A DNA stretch of 64,000 nt from Salipiger sp. CCB-MM3 (GTDB lineage Bacteria; Pseudomonadota; Alphaproteobacteria; Rhodobacterales; Rhodobacteraceae): positions 2,493,001 to 2,557,000 of the forward strand of contig NZ_CP014595.1 of NCBI RefSeq assembly GCF_001687105.1, read 5' to 3'. Shown one piece after another: positions 17,922 to 25,839 of this stretch. Within the stretch, counting starts at the first letter, position 1. Each line of letters starts with the position of its first letter. The notes beneath the pieces are model-generated. The model saw only the letters and a program-made list of their open reading frames with translations, was not told the DNA's origin and ran no database searches. The translations under genes and the position numbers were made by a program.

Positions 17922-18827
17922 GTGATGATTATGCACGATCGGAACGAAGCACAGACACGAATCTGTGCCGGGCCCGAGAGCAGAAGGCAGAGACCAAGCG
18001 TGCAGACAGACGTCGCCAGCGGCAACACCGAAGGTGTCGGAACGACACTGAAACCCTTCCAGTTCCGGGGGCGGTTCCTGACCGCACTGGCGTTGCGCCT
18101 GAGCACGGCGCCGGACGCCCGGTTCTACGAGATGCTGGCGGACCGGCTGGAGAAGACACCGAACTTCTTCACCGACGCGCCGGTGATCATCGACCTTGAA
18201 CAATCGCAGGCTGAGGTGAGCGCCGAGGCGCTGACCGAGCTTGTCGCCGACCTGCGCCGCCGTGACCTCGCGGTCTTTGGTATTCAGGGCGGCGGCGAGA
18301 CCCTGAAAGAGGCGGCCGCGGGGCTGGGGCTGATCACCGTGACCGGCGGGCGCGATGCGCCGCTGCGCGGGGCGCTGCCCAGTTCCGAGCAGAAACGCCC
18401 GCAGCGGGTCATCCCCGAGCGCGCGCGCCCCGAGCCGACCCCGGCACCGGAAGCGGCCCCCGAGCCGCAGCCCGCGCCGGAGCCGGTGCGCATGGCGCCG
18501 GAGAATAAGATCGTCACCATGCCGGTGCGCTCTGGCCAGACGGTGATCGCCGACAAGGGCGATCTGACGGTCGTGGGTCCGGTGAGTTCCGGCGCCGAGC
18601 TTTTCGCCGCCGGAAACATCCACGTCTATGGCCGCATGCGCGGTCGCGCCTTTGCGGGCATCGACGGGGACGAGAATGCCCGCATCTTCTGCCAGTCTCT
18701 CGATGCCGAGCTTCTGGCGATCGCCGGTCTTTACCGGACATCCGACAGCCTTGGCGCCGACGTGCGTCACAAGATGGTGCAGATTTACCTCGAGGACGAG
18801 CGGCTGATCGTTTCGCCGTTCGCCTGA
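17922..18827 (+). CDS. minC: Septum site-determining protein MinC
   Basis: Inhibitor of FtsZ polymerisation that, with MinD, blocks division at the poles. The N-terminal MinC domain (KPFQFRGRFLTALALRL onward), a Pro/Glu/Ala-rich linker (about residues 155-195) and the C-terminal beta-helix domain (GQTVIADKGDLTVVGPVSSGAEL, then the AAGNIHVYGRMRGRAFAG repeat) are all present. The start is uncertain: GTG at 17922 or ATG at 17925 follow GGAGG at 17902 with a long gap, while GTG at 18000 (VQTDVASG) would remove 26 poorly conserved residues. It is the first gene of minCDE; minD begins 26 bases after the stop. Confidence 0.88.
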   Translation: MMIMHDRNEAQTRICAGPESRRQRPSVQTDVASGNTEGVGTTLKPFQFRGRFLTALALRLSTAPDARFYEMLADRLEKTPNFFTDAPVIIDLEQSQAEVSAEALTELVADLRRRDLAVFGIQGGGETLKEAAAGLGLITVTGGRDAPLRGALPSSEQKRPQRVIPERARPEPTPAPEAAPEPQPAPEPVRMAPENKIVTMPVRSGQTVIADKGDLTVVGPVSSGAELFAAGNIHVYGRMRGRAFAGIDGDENARIFCQSLDAELLAIAGLYRTSDSLGADVRHKMVQIYLEDERLIVSPFA

Positions 18828-18853
18828 CCTCGACATTTAGACAGGAGCCGCCA

Positions 18854-19672
18854 GTGAGCAAAGTAATCGTTGTGACCTCGGGCAAGGGTGGCGTGGGCAA
18901 GACCACGTCCTCGGCTGCCATCAGCGCCGGTCTCGCGTCGCGCGGGCACCGTACCGTCGTGATCGACTTCGACGTGGGTCTGCGCAACCTCGACATGATC
19001 ATGGGCTGCGAACGCCGCGTGGTGTTCGACTTCATCAACGTGATCCAGGGCGACGCCAAGCTGAACCAGGCGCTGATCCGCGACCGCCGGCTCGACAATC
19101 TCTACGTGCTGCCGACCTCGCAGACCCGCGACAAGGACGCGCTGACCCAAGAGGGCGTCGAGAAGGTGCTGAACGAGCTTCGCGAAGAGTTCGACTACAT
19201 CATCTGCGACAGCCCGGCGGGCATCGAGCGCGGCGCGCAGCTGGCCATGTACTACGCCGACGAGGCGGTGGTGGTGACCAACCCCGAGGTCTCCTCGGTG
19301 CGCGACAGTGACCGGATGCTGGGCCTGCTGAGCTCGAAGACCGCCCGCGCCGAGCGCGGCGAGGAAGAGCAGATCAAGAGCCACCTGCTGCTTACCCGCT
19401 TCGACCCGAAACGCTCGGGCGAGGGCGAGATGATGTCGGTGGAGGACGTGCTGGAGATCCTCGCGATTCCGCTTCTGGGTGTGATCCCCGAAAGCCCCGC
19501 GGTGCTGCGCGCCTCGAACGTCGGTGTGCCGGTGACGCTGAACGAAAAATCCCGCGCCGCCACCGCCTATGAGGAAGCCGTCGCGCGCCTCTGCGGTGAA
19601 GAGGTGGAGATGAAGATCGAAGGGGAGAAGGTTCCCAGCTTCATGTCGCGGCTCTTTGGGAGGAGCGCATGA
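18854..19672 (+). CDS. minD: Septum site-determining ATPase MinD
   Basis: A 272-residue ParA/MinD-type ATPase that binds the membrane in its ATP form, recruits MinC and is released by MinE, producing pole-to-pole gradients. The deviant Walker A motif SGKGGVGKTT occupies residues 9-18, with the Walker A' DFDVGLRNLD and the switch DSPAGIERGA also present. The C-terminal VPSFMSRLFGR is the amphipathic membrane-targeting helix. AGGAGCC precedes the start codon GTG at 18854. The stop overlaps the minE start (ATGA). Confidence 0.96.
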   Translation: MSKVIVVTSGKGGVGKTTSSAAISAGLASRGHRTVVIDFDVGLRNLDMIMGCERRVVFDFINVIQGDAKLNQALIRDRRLDNLYVLPTSQTRDKDALTQEGVEKVLNELREEFDYIICDSPAGIERGAQLAMYYADEAVVVTNPEVSSVRDSDRMLGLLSSKTARAERGEEEQIKSHLLLTRFDPKRSGEGEMMSVEDVLEILAIPLLGVIPESPAVLRASNVGVPVTLNEKSRAATAYEEAVARLCGEEVEMKIEGEKVPSFMSRLFGRSA

Positions 19673-19947
19673 AGGTTTTCGGCTTTACCTTCAACCGCAA
19701 GCCCAAGTCGTCGGCACAGGCCAAGGAGCGGCTGCAGATCCTTCTCGCGCATGAGCGCGGGTCGGGTCCGAAGGCCGAATTCCTGCCGCTGCTGCAGCGC
19801 GACATCCTCGAGGCGATCAAGCGCTATGTCGAGGTGAGCGACGACGCGGTCGGGATTCGCATGGATTCCGTCGGCGACGTCTCGAGCCTCGAGATCAACA
19901 TCGAACTTCCTGCGCAGGAAAAGAAAAAGGTCGCGGCAAAGGGCTGA
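19669..19947 (+). CDS. minE: Cell division topological specificity factor MinE
   Basis: A 92-residue protein that stimulates MinD ATPase and so positions the division site at mid-cell. The N-terminal residues contain the membrane-contacting and MinD-binding region (SSAQAKERLQILLAHER), and the C-terminal half is the dimerising topological domain (KYVEVSD for RYVEVSD, then IRMDSVGDVSSLEINIELP). Its ATG overlaps the minD stop by four bases. It is the last gene of minCDE and is followed by composite repeat copy 2. Confidence 0.95.
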   Translation: MKVFGFTFNRKPKSSAQAKERLQILLAHERGSGPKAEFLPLLQRDILEAIKRYVEVSDDAVGIRMDSVGDVSSLEINIELPAQEKKKVAAKG

Positions 19948-20008
19948 GCCCTTTGCCGTTTGGCACGCTCGCGGCACCGGTCTTTAGGGACATGGCCCGC
20001 GCGGCTAA

Positions 20009-20068
20009 GGGGGCGCTGCCCCCGTCCGCCAAGGCGGACTCCCCCGGGATATTTTCATCTAGACGAAG
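20009..20068 (+). repeat. Composite intergenic repeat, copy 2
   Basis: Hairpin 1 is GGGGGC-GCT-GCCCCC (20009-20023); hairpin 2 is GTCCGCC-AA-GGCGGAC (20024-20039); the tail CCCCCGGGATATTTTC followed by ATCTAGACGAAG ends at 20068. It follows minE in the same orientation. The tail is the most diverged of the set. Confidence 0.8.
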
Positions 20069-20140
20069 CGGCGGGCGTTTGGGCCTTGCTCCGCTCCGCG
20101 CTTTTCTGTAGCCGGGCGCCTTTCCACCGCGGAGGTTGTC

Positions 20141-21412
20141 ATGGACAGTGCAGCATTTGCGTCGGGCGACGTTCTGGCGATCGACTTCGGAACCTCCAAC
20201 TCGGCGGCAGCGATCATCGAGCAGGGCGCGGTGCGCCGCCTGCAGATCGAGGCTGGCAGCGAGACCCTGCCCACCGCCGTGTTCTTTCCCGCAGACGGCG
20301 GCATGCTGATCGGCGCGGCGGCCTCCGAGGCGCTGATCGCTGGCGACGAAGGGCGCTATATGCGGGCGCTCAAGAGCGTGCTGGGCACGGCGCTTTTCCA
20401 CGAAAAACGGCTGATCGGCGGCAAGCGGCGCACGCTGGCCGAGATCGTCACCGCCTTCTTGAAGGAAGTGAAGACGCGCGCCGAGGCCGAGGCCGGGCGG
20501 CGCTTCGACCGGGCGCTCTCGGGCCGGCCGGTGCATTTCCATTCCGCAGATCCCGAGCGCGATGCGCGCGCCGAGGAAGACCTGCGCGGCTGCTACAAGG
20601 CGGCGGGTTTCAAGCACGTGGAGATGATGTTCGAGCCCGAGGCGGCGGCGCTGGCCAGCGCGGTGGCCGAGGGCACCACCGGCACCGGGCTGATCGTCGA
20701 CATCGGCGGCGGCACCTCGGATTTCACCCTCTTCCGCAGCGAGGGGACCGGCATCGCGATCACCGCCAGCCACGGCATCCGGCTGGGCGGCACGGATTTC
20801 GACCACGCGGTCTCGATGCGCCATGCCATGCCGCTGCTGGGGCTGGGCGGGCGGTTGCGGCGCGACTTCGGCGGCGGGCTGCTGCCGGTGCCCAATGCGC
20901 TTTACGTCGACCTCTCCACATGGGCCAAGATCGCCTTTCTCTACAACCGCGACACCGAGCGGGCGGTGGAGGATCTGCTGCGCCATGCGGAGGCGCCCGA
21001 GCAGATGCAGCGCCTGAAGACGGTGATCGAGGACGAGCTGGGCCATGAGCTGGCCTTCGCGGTGGAGCGCGGCAAGATCGACGCCAACAGCGGCGCGGGG
21101 GCAGAGATCGACATGGGGATGATTGCGCCGGGTCTGGCGGCGCGGGTCACGCCCGGCACGCTCAATGCGGCTCTATCGGACATGCGCGAGGCGCTGCGCA
21201 TGGCGATCTATGAGACGCTCATGCTGGCGCAGATCTCGCCCGCGCAGGTGGACAGCGTGGTGCTGGTCGGCGGCTCGAGCCTGATGGCGCTGGTGCGCGA
21301 TGAGGCGCGGGGCGTCTGCCCGGGCGCGGCGCAGCGCCGATCCGAGGCGTTCACGGCGGTGGTCGACGGGCTGGCATGGGCTGCGGCGGGCCGGGGCGTC
21401 GCCCGCGCCTGA
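20141..21412 (+). CDS. Hsp70-family actin-like ATPase (YegD-like)
   Basis: A 423-residue protein containing only the nucleotide-binding half of Hsp70. Phosphate 1 motif AIDFGTSNSAAAI lies at about residues 14-26, phosphate 2 DIGGGTSDFTLF at about 186-197, and the adenosine motif VLVGGSSLMALVR near residue 375. There is no substrate-binding domain, and the length matches YegD-type proteins. Its function is not established; members are presumed chaperone-like or regulatory ATPases. It stands alone between minE and the ArgE-like gene, with 128 bases to the latter, in which I see no clear promoter. Confidence 0.85.
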   Translation: MDSAAFASGDVLAIDFGTSNSAAAIIEQGAVRRLQIEAGSETLPTAVFFPADGGMLIGAAASEALIAGDEGRYMRALKSVLGTALFHEKRLIGGKRRTLAEIVTAFLKEVKTRAEAEAGRRFDRALSGRPVHFHSADPERDARAEEDLRGCYKAAGFKHVEMMFEPEAAALASAVAEGTTGTGLIVDIGGGTSDFTLFRSEGTGIAITASHGIRLGGTDFDHAVSMRHAMPLLGLGGRLRRDFGGGLLPVPNALYVDLSTWAKIAFLYNRDTERAVEDLLRHAEAPEQMQRLKTVIEDELGHELAFAVERGKIDANSGAGAEIDMGMIAPGLAARVTPGTLNAALSDMREALRMAIYETLMLAQISPAQVDSVVLVGGSSLMALVRDEARGVCPGAAQRRSEAFTAVVDGLAWAAAGRGVARA

Positions 21413-21540
21413 GGTTGCGCTGAAATAGGGCGCTTTGCGCAGCGCTTGGCTGGCGTGAGGCTGCGAATGCGCCCCGGCCCCCTTGTGGCTGGCGCGCAGG
21501 CGGGATTAGGTCGGCACCGAAGACAGACCAAGGACGCCCC

Positions 21541-22707
21541 ATGACCACCCGCCTTTCGCCGCGCGAGCTGCTGGAAAAGCTCGTCTCCTTTCCCACCGTC
21601 AGCACCGGCAGCAACCTCGATCTGATCGGCTGGACCGAAGACTATCTGGCCAGCCATGGCATCGACAGCCACCGCCACGCCAAACCCTCCGAGCCCGAGC
21701 TGAAGGCGGCGCTTTTCGCCCATGTGGGGCCGGAGACCGAGGGCGGCGTGGTGCTGTCGGGCCATACCGACGTGGTGCCGGTCGAGGGGCAGGCTTGGGA
21801 CAGCGACCCTTGGGTGCTGACCGAGCGCGAGGGGCGGCTCTACGGGCGCGGCGCCACCGATATGAAGGCTTTTGACGCGCTGGCGATCTGGGCGCTGGTC
21901 GAGGCCAAGCATCGGGGCGTGAGCCGGCCGCTGCAACTGGCGTTCAGCTATGACGAAGAGATCGGCTGCGAGGGGGCGATCGATCTGGTCGCTGCGATGC
22001 AGGGTGTCGTGCCAAAAGCCTCTGCCGTGATCGTCGGCGAGCCGACCATGCTGAAGCCTGTCACCGGCCACAAGGGCGGGCGCAGCTTCGAGATCCATGT
22101 GCATGGGGTCGAGGTGCACAGCTCGATCCTCGAGACCGGCGTGTCGGCGATCATGTGGGGTGCCAAGCTGATCGAGTGGTGCAACGAGGTGAACGCCGAA
22201 TGTGCCGCCGCCGAGCCGGGCCCGGTGGCGCAGCTGTTCACTCCGCCGCACACCAATGTGCATGTGGGGCAAATCCGTGGCGGCACGGCGCAGAACATCA
22301 CCGCCAAGGACTGCTGGTTCCCGCTTGGCTTCCGCGTGGTGCCGGGCGAGGACCCCGAATATTGGACCGGCCGCATGATGGACAAGGTCGCCGAGCTGAC
22401 CGCACAGATGCAGGCGGTGCGGCCCGAGGCGTGGATCGAGGTCAAGGATGCCTTCAACCTGCCGCCCTTCGCGCCGACCGACGACAACCGCGCCGAGGAG
22501 CTGGTGCGGCAGATCACCGGAGACAACGCCAAGCGCCACGTCAGCTATGGCACCGAAGCGAGCCATTTCCAGAACGGCGGCTATGATGTGGTGGTCTGCG
22601 GGCCGGGCGACATCGGCATCGCGCATCAGCCCAATGAATCCATCGCCGTCTCGCAGCTGCAGGCGGGGCAGGCCTTCATGGAGAAACTTCTGGAGCGACT
22701 GGCATGA
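21541..22707 (+). CDS. argE: Acetylornithine deacetylase-like M20 hydrolase
   Basis: A 388-residue di-zinc amidohydrolase of the ArgE/DapE/CPG2 family. The first metal site is SGHTDVVPV with the catalytic aspartate, followed by GRGATDMKAF, the DEEIGCEGA general-base glutamates, and a C-terminal histidine ligand in GTEASHFQNGG. ArgE removes the acetyl group from N-acetylornithine, but related enzymes use other N-acyl amino acids. Translational coupling to a FAD-dependent amino acid oxidase-like gene and closeness to a second M20 enzyme point to a catabolic role rather than arginine synthesis. The ATG has AAGGA upstream. Confidence 0.85.
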   Translation: MTTRLSPRELLEKLVSFPTVSTGSNLDLIGWTEDYLASHGIDSHRHAKPSEPELKAALFAHVGPETEGGVVLSGHTDVVPVEGQAWDSDPWVLTEREGRLYGRGATDMKAFDALAIWALVEAKHRGVSRPLQLAFSYDEEIGCEGAIDLVAAMQGVVPKASAVIVGEPTMLKPVTGHKGGRSFEIHVHGVEVHSSILETGVSAIMWGAKLIEWCNEVNAECAAAEPGPVAQLFTPPHTNVHVGQIRGGTAQNITAKDCWFPLGFRVVPGEDPEYWTGRMMDKVAELTAQMQAVRPEAWIEVKDAFNLPPFAPTDDNRAEELVRQITGDNAKRHVSYGTEASHFQNGGYDVVVCGPGDIGIAHQPNESIAVSQLQAGQAFMEKLLERLA

Positions 22708-24053
22708 GCGTGGTGTTTCCCTTCCGCGACGAGGGCCCGGTCGAGCATCAGGGCGCGCTGCCCGAGGCGGCTGATCTGGTGGTCATCGGCGGCGGCGTCA
22801 TCGGCACCTGCACGGCGCTCTTTGCCAACCGCGCCGGGCTGAAGGTTGTGCTGCTGGAAAAGGGCCGCATTGCCGCCGAGCAAAGCTCGCGCAACTGGGG
22901 CTGGATCCGCGTGCAGGGCCGGGACATGGCCGAGATCCCCGTGGCGCTCGAGGCGCAGCAACTCTGGCAGGAGCTCGACACTCTCTGCGAAGGACGGCTG
23001 GGGACGCGCACCGTGGGGGTGGGGTATCTCGCCAAGAGCGCATCCGAGATGGAGGCCTTTGCCAGCTGGCTCGAAGAGGCGAGGCCCTTGGGGGTCAGCT
23101 CCGAGCTGCTGGATGCCGAGGCCACCAAAGCGCAGCTTGGCGCGACCAACAGCCCTTGGGTCGGCATGCTGCACACGCCCACCGACATGAAGGGCGAGCC
23201 GTGGCAGGCGGTGCCGGAACTGGCGCGGCTGGCGGCCTCCGAAGGGGTGATCGTGCGTGAGCGCTGCGCCGTGCGCGGGCTCGAGCGCAGCGCAGGCCGG
23301 GTGAGCGGCGTGGTGACCGAGGCGGGCACCATCCGCTGCGAGCGGGCGGTGCTGTCGGGCGGGGCGTGGTCGGGGCTGTTCCTCAAGCGGCATGGCGTCA
23401 CCATCCCGCAGCTGTCGGTGCGCTCCACCGCCATGGCCACCGCGCCGCTGCCGCAACTGGTCAACAAGGCGGCGGTGGATGATGTGCTGGCCTTCCGCCC
23501 GCGCGCCGATGGGGGCTACACGCTGGCGCCTTCGGCCTTCTCCGAGCTCTTTCTCGGCCCCGATGCCGTGCGTCACGCGCGGCCCTATCTGACGCTGGCC
23601 CGGCAGGGCAGTTTCGACGTGCATTTCCGTACCAAGGCGCCCGCAGGCTATCCCGACGCCTGGGGCACGCCGCGGAGCTGGCGCGACGATGAAGAGACCC
23701 CATTCGAGCGGATGCGCATCCTCTCGCCCGCGCCCAACGCCGGCAAGGTCGCCTCCACCCGCGCGCAGTTCGCGCAGCATTTCCCCGAGATGGGCGAAGT
23801 GCCGCTGCAGGCAAGCTGGGCGGGGATGATCGACGTGATGCCGGATGTGGTGCCGGTGGTGGATCACGTGGCGCAGATCCCGGGGCTGATCGTGGCGACG
23901 GGCATGTGCGGGCATGGCTTCGGCATCGGGCCGGGCTTTGGCCGCGTGGTCGCGGATATGGCGCAGGGCAGGGACCCGGGGCACGACCTCACACGCTTCC
24001 GCCTGTCGCGCTTTTCCGATGGCAGCAAACTGGTGCCCGGGCCGAACCTCTGA
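22704..24053 (+). CDS. FAD-dependent oxidoreductase of the D-amino acid oxidase (DAO) family
   Basis: A 449-residue flavoprotein whose start overlaps the argE-like stop (ATGA). The FAD-binding Rossmann motif VVIGGGVIGTCTALF occurs at about residues 28-42, followed by LLEKGRIAAEQSSRNWGW, and a second nucleotide-contact region is near the C-terminus (ATGMCGHGFGIGPGFG). The family oxidises amines or amino acids such as glycine, sarcosine or D-amino acids and passes electrons to oxygen or a quinone. The SSRNWGWIRVQ segment is characteristic of a branch common in roseobacters whose substrates are poorly defined. Neighbours on both sides are M20 amidohydrolases, which suggests release and then oxidation of an amino compound. 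Confidence 0.85.
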   Translation: MSVVFPFRDEGPVEHQGALPEAADLVVIGGGVIGTCTALFANRAGLKVVLLEKGRIAAEQSSRNWGWIRVQGRDMAEIPVALEAQQLWQELDTLCEGRLGTRTVGVGYLAKSASEMEAFASWLEEARPLGVSSELLDAEATKAQLGATNSPWVGMLHTPTDMKGEPWQAVPELARLAASEGVIVRERCAVRGLERSAGRVSGVVTEAGTIRCERAVLSGGAWSGLFLKRHGVTIPQLSVRSTAMATAPLPQLVNKAAVDDVLAFRPRADGGYTLAPSAFSELFLGPDAVRHARPYLTLARQGSFDVHFRTKAPAGYPDAWGTPRSWRDDEETPFERMRILSPAPNAGKVASTRAQFAQHFPEMGEVPLQASWAGMIDVMPDVVPVVDHVAQIPGLIVATGMCGHGFGIGPGFGRVVADMAQGRDPGHDLTRFRLSRFSDGSKLVPGPNL

Positions 24054-24209
24054 GGAAGGGCGTCCGGGGAGCGGGGCGCGTGTCTCGCTTCCTGAGAGGG
24101 CAGCGAGCGGCTGTCTTCCCTCGGGTCATACTCCGCCGGAGCTTGCCACTGTCATGGCAGGGTGGCAGGCTCCGCGGCAAATATGATCAAACAACAGGGA
24201 CCCATCCCC

Positions 24210-25373
24210 ATGCCCGTCAAGAACCGCTTTGCAGAGCTGCAGTCCGAGATCACCGAATGGCGCCGCGATCTGCATGAGAACCCCGAGCTGCTGTTCGACA
24301 CGCATCGCACCTCGGCGCTGGTGGCCGAAAAGCTGCAGGCCTTTGGCTGCGACGAGGTGGTCACCGGCATCGGGCGCACCGGCGTCGTGGGCGTGATCAA
24401 GGGCAAGGCGAGCGGTTCGGGCAAGGTCATTGGCCTGCGCGCCGATATGGATGCGCTGCCGATCCTTGAGGACACCGGGCTCGATTATGCCTCCAAGACC
24501 CCCGGCGCGATGCATGCCTGCGGTCATGACGGGCACACGGCCATGCTGCTGGGGGCGGCGAAATACCTCGCCGAGACGCGCAATTTCGACGGCACCGTGG
24601 TGGTGATCTTCCAGCCCGCCGAAGAGGGCGGCGGCGGCGGCAAGGAGATGTGCGACGACGGCATGATGGCGCGCTGGGGCATTCAGGAAGTCTATGGCAT
24701 GCACAATTGGCCCGGCGTGCCGGTGGGCCAGTTCGCCATCCGTCCCGGCGCCTTCTTCGCCGCGACCGACATTTTCGAGGTGACCGTTGAAGGCAAGGGC
24801 GGCCATGCCGCCAAGCCGCATGAGACCATCGACCCCACCGTCGCCTCGGCGCAGATCGTCACCGCGCTGCAGACGATTGCCAGCCGCAACGCCGACCCGG
24901 TGAGCCAGATCGTCGTCTCGGTGACCAGCTTCGAGACCTCGTCGACCGCCTTCAACGTGATCCCGCAGCGGGTCACGCTGCGCGGCACCGTGCGCACGTT
25001 GGCGCCACAGAACCGCGATCTGGCCGAGACTCGGATTAACGACATCTGCACCGGCATGGCGGCGGCGCTCGGCTGCGTGGCAGAAGTGGACTACACGCGC
25101 AACTACCCGGTGATGGTCAACTCCGAGGAGCAGACCGAGTTTGCCGCCGATGTGGCCCGCGCCGTCTCCGGCGATTGCGCCGATGCGCCGCTCGTGATGG
25201 GCGGGGAGGATTTCGCCTTCATGCTCGAAGAGCGCCCCGGCGCCTATATCCTCGTCGGCAATGGCGACACGGCCGCGGTGCACCACCCGCAGTACAACTT
25301 CAACGACGAGGCCATCCCGGCGGGCTGCTCGTGGTGGGCCGAGATCGTCGAGCGCCGCATGCCGGCGGCTTGA
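24210..25373 (+). CDS. M20 amidohydrolase (hippurate/IAA-amino acid hydrolase-like)
   Basis: A 387-residue member of the M20D branch. I placed the start at ATG 24210, nine bases after CAGGGA; upstream in-frame codons add 16 residues without family character. Conserved elements are WRRDLHENPEL near the N-terminus, GLRADMDALPI, the metal motif MHACGHDGHTAMLLGAA, QPAEEGGGGG, the dimerisation domain with GGHAAKPHETIDP, and MGGEDFAFMLE. Enzymes of this branch hydrolyse N-acyl amino acids (hippurate, indoleacetyl amino acids, N-acetyl-diaminopimelate). The gene ends just before composite repeat copy 3, and lies 156 bases after the DAO gene. Confidence 0.9.
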   Translation: MPVKNRFAELQSEITEWRRDLHENPELLFDTHRTSALVAEKLQAFGCDEVVTGIGRTGVVGVIKGKASGSGKVIGLRADMDALPILEDTGLDYASKTPGAMHACGHDGHTAMLLGAAKYLAETRNFDGTVVVIFQPAEEGGGGGKEMCDDGMMARWGIQEVYGMHNWPGVPVGQFAIRPGAFFAATDIFEVTVEGKGGHAAKPHETIDPTVASAQIVTALQTIASRNADPVSQIVVSVTSFETSSTAFNVIPQRVTLRGTVRTLAPQNRDLAETRINDICTGMAAALGCVAEVDYTRNYPVMVNSEEQTEFAADVARAVSGDCADAPLVMGGEDFAFMLEERPGAYILVGNGDTAAVHHPQYNFNDEAIPAGCSWWAEIVERRMPAA

Positions 25374-25389
25374 GCTGACTGGGGCGGGA

Positions 25390-25450
25390 GGGGGCGCTGC
25401 CCCCTCGCCGCTGCGCGGCTCACCCCCGGCGTATTTTCAAAGAGAAGAAG
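25390..25450 (+). repeat. Composite intergenic repeat, copy 3
   Basis: Hairpin 1 is GGGGGC-GCT-GCCCCC (25390-25404); hairpin 2 is GCCGC-TGC-GCGGC (25407-25419); the tail CACCCCCGGCGTATTTTC then AAAGAGAAGAAG ends at 25450. It directly follows the M20 amidohydrolase gene in the same orientation. Confidence 0.85.
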
Positions 25451-25605
25451 CGGGGTCGTGCGGGTGCCCGGGCGGGCGCTGGCGCGGACCTCTGGCGCGC
25501 GGGGTAACGGGGCGAGACGACAGGCATATTTTGATGCCGGCAGATTTTGGCTCTGGCAGATTTGCGATTGCGGAGGCTTCCGCTTTGTTCTAAGACCCGC
25601 CGCAG

Positions 25606-25682
<77 letters not shown>

Positions 25683-25784
25683 CTCCTCTCTCAGACCATT
25701 GTTTTTTGCGACTAGGACGGCTTGCGCGGCTTGGCCTGCGTTGTGCCTTGCGCTTTGACGGGGTGTCCGCCTTGGGACGACATG

Positions 25785-25815
25785 AAAAAGCCGCGCTGTT
25801 TTCAGCGCGGCTTTT
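25785..25815. terminator. Bidirectional terminator between tRNA-Arg and the MscS-type gene
   Basis: A 9-bp perfect stem GCCGCGCTG/CAGCGCGGC with a TTTT loop is flanked by AAAAA on the left and TTTT on the right, so it can work on both strands. It ends the minus-strand channel gene and probably also the plus-strand tRNA transcript. Confidence 0.9.
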
Positions 25816-25839
25816 CCAACTCTTGTGGCGCGGTCAAGC

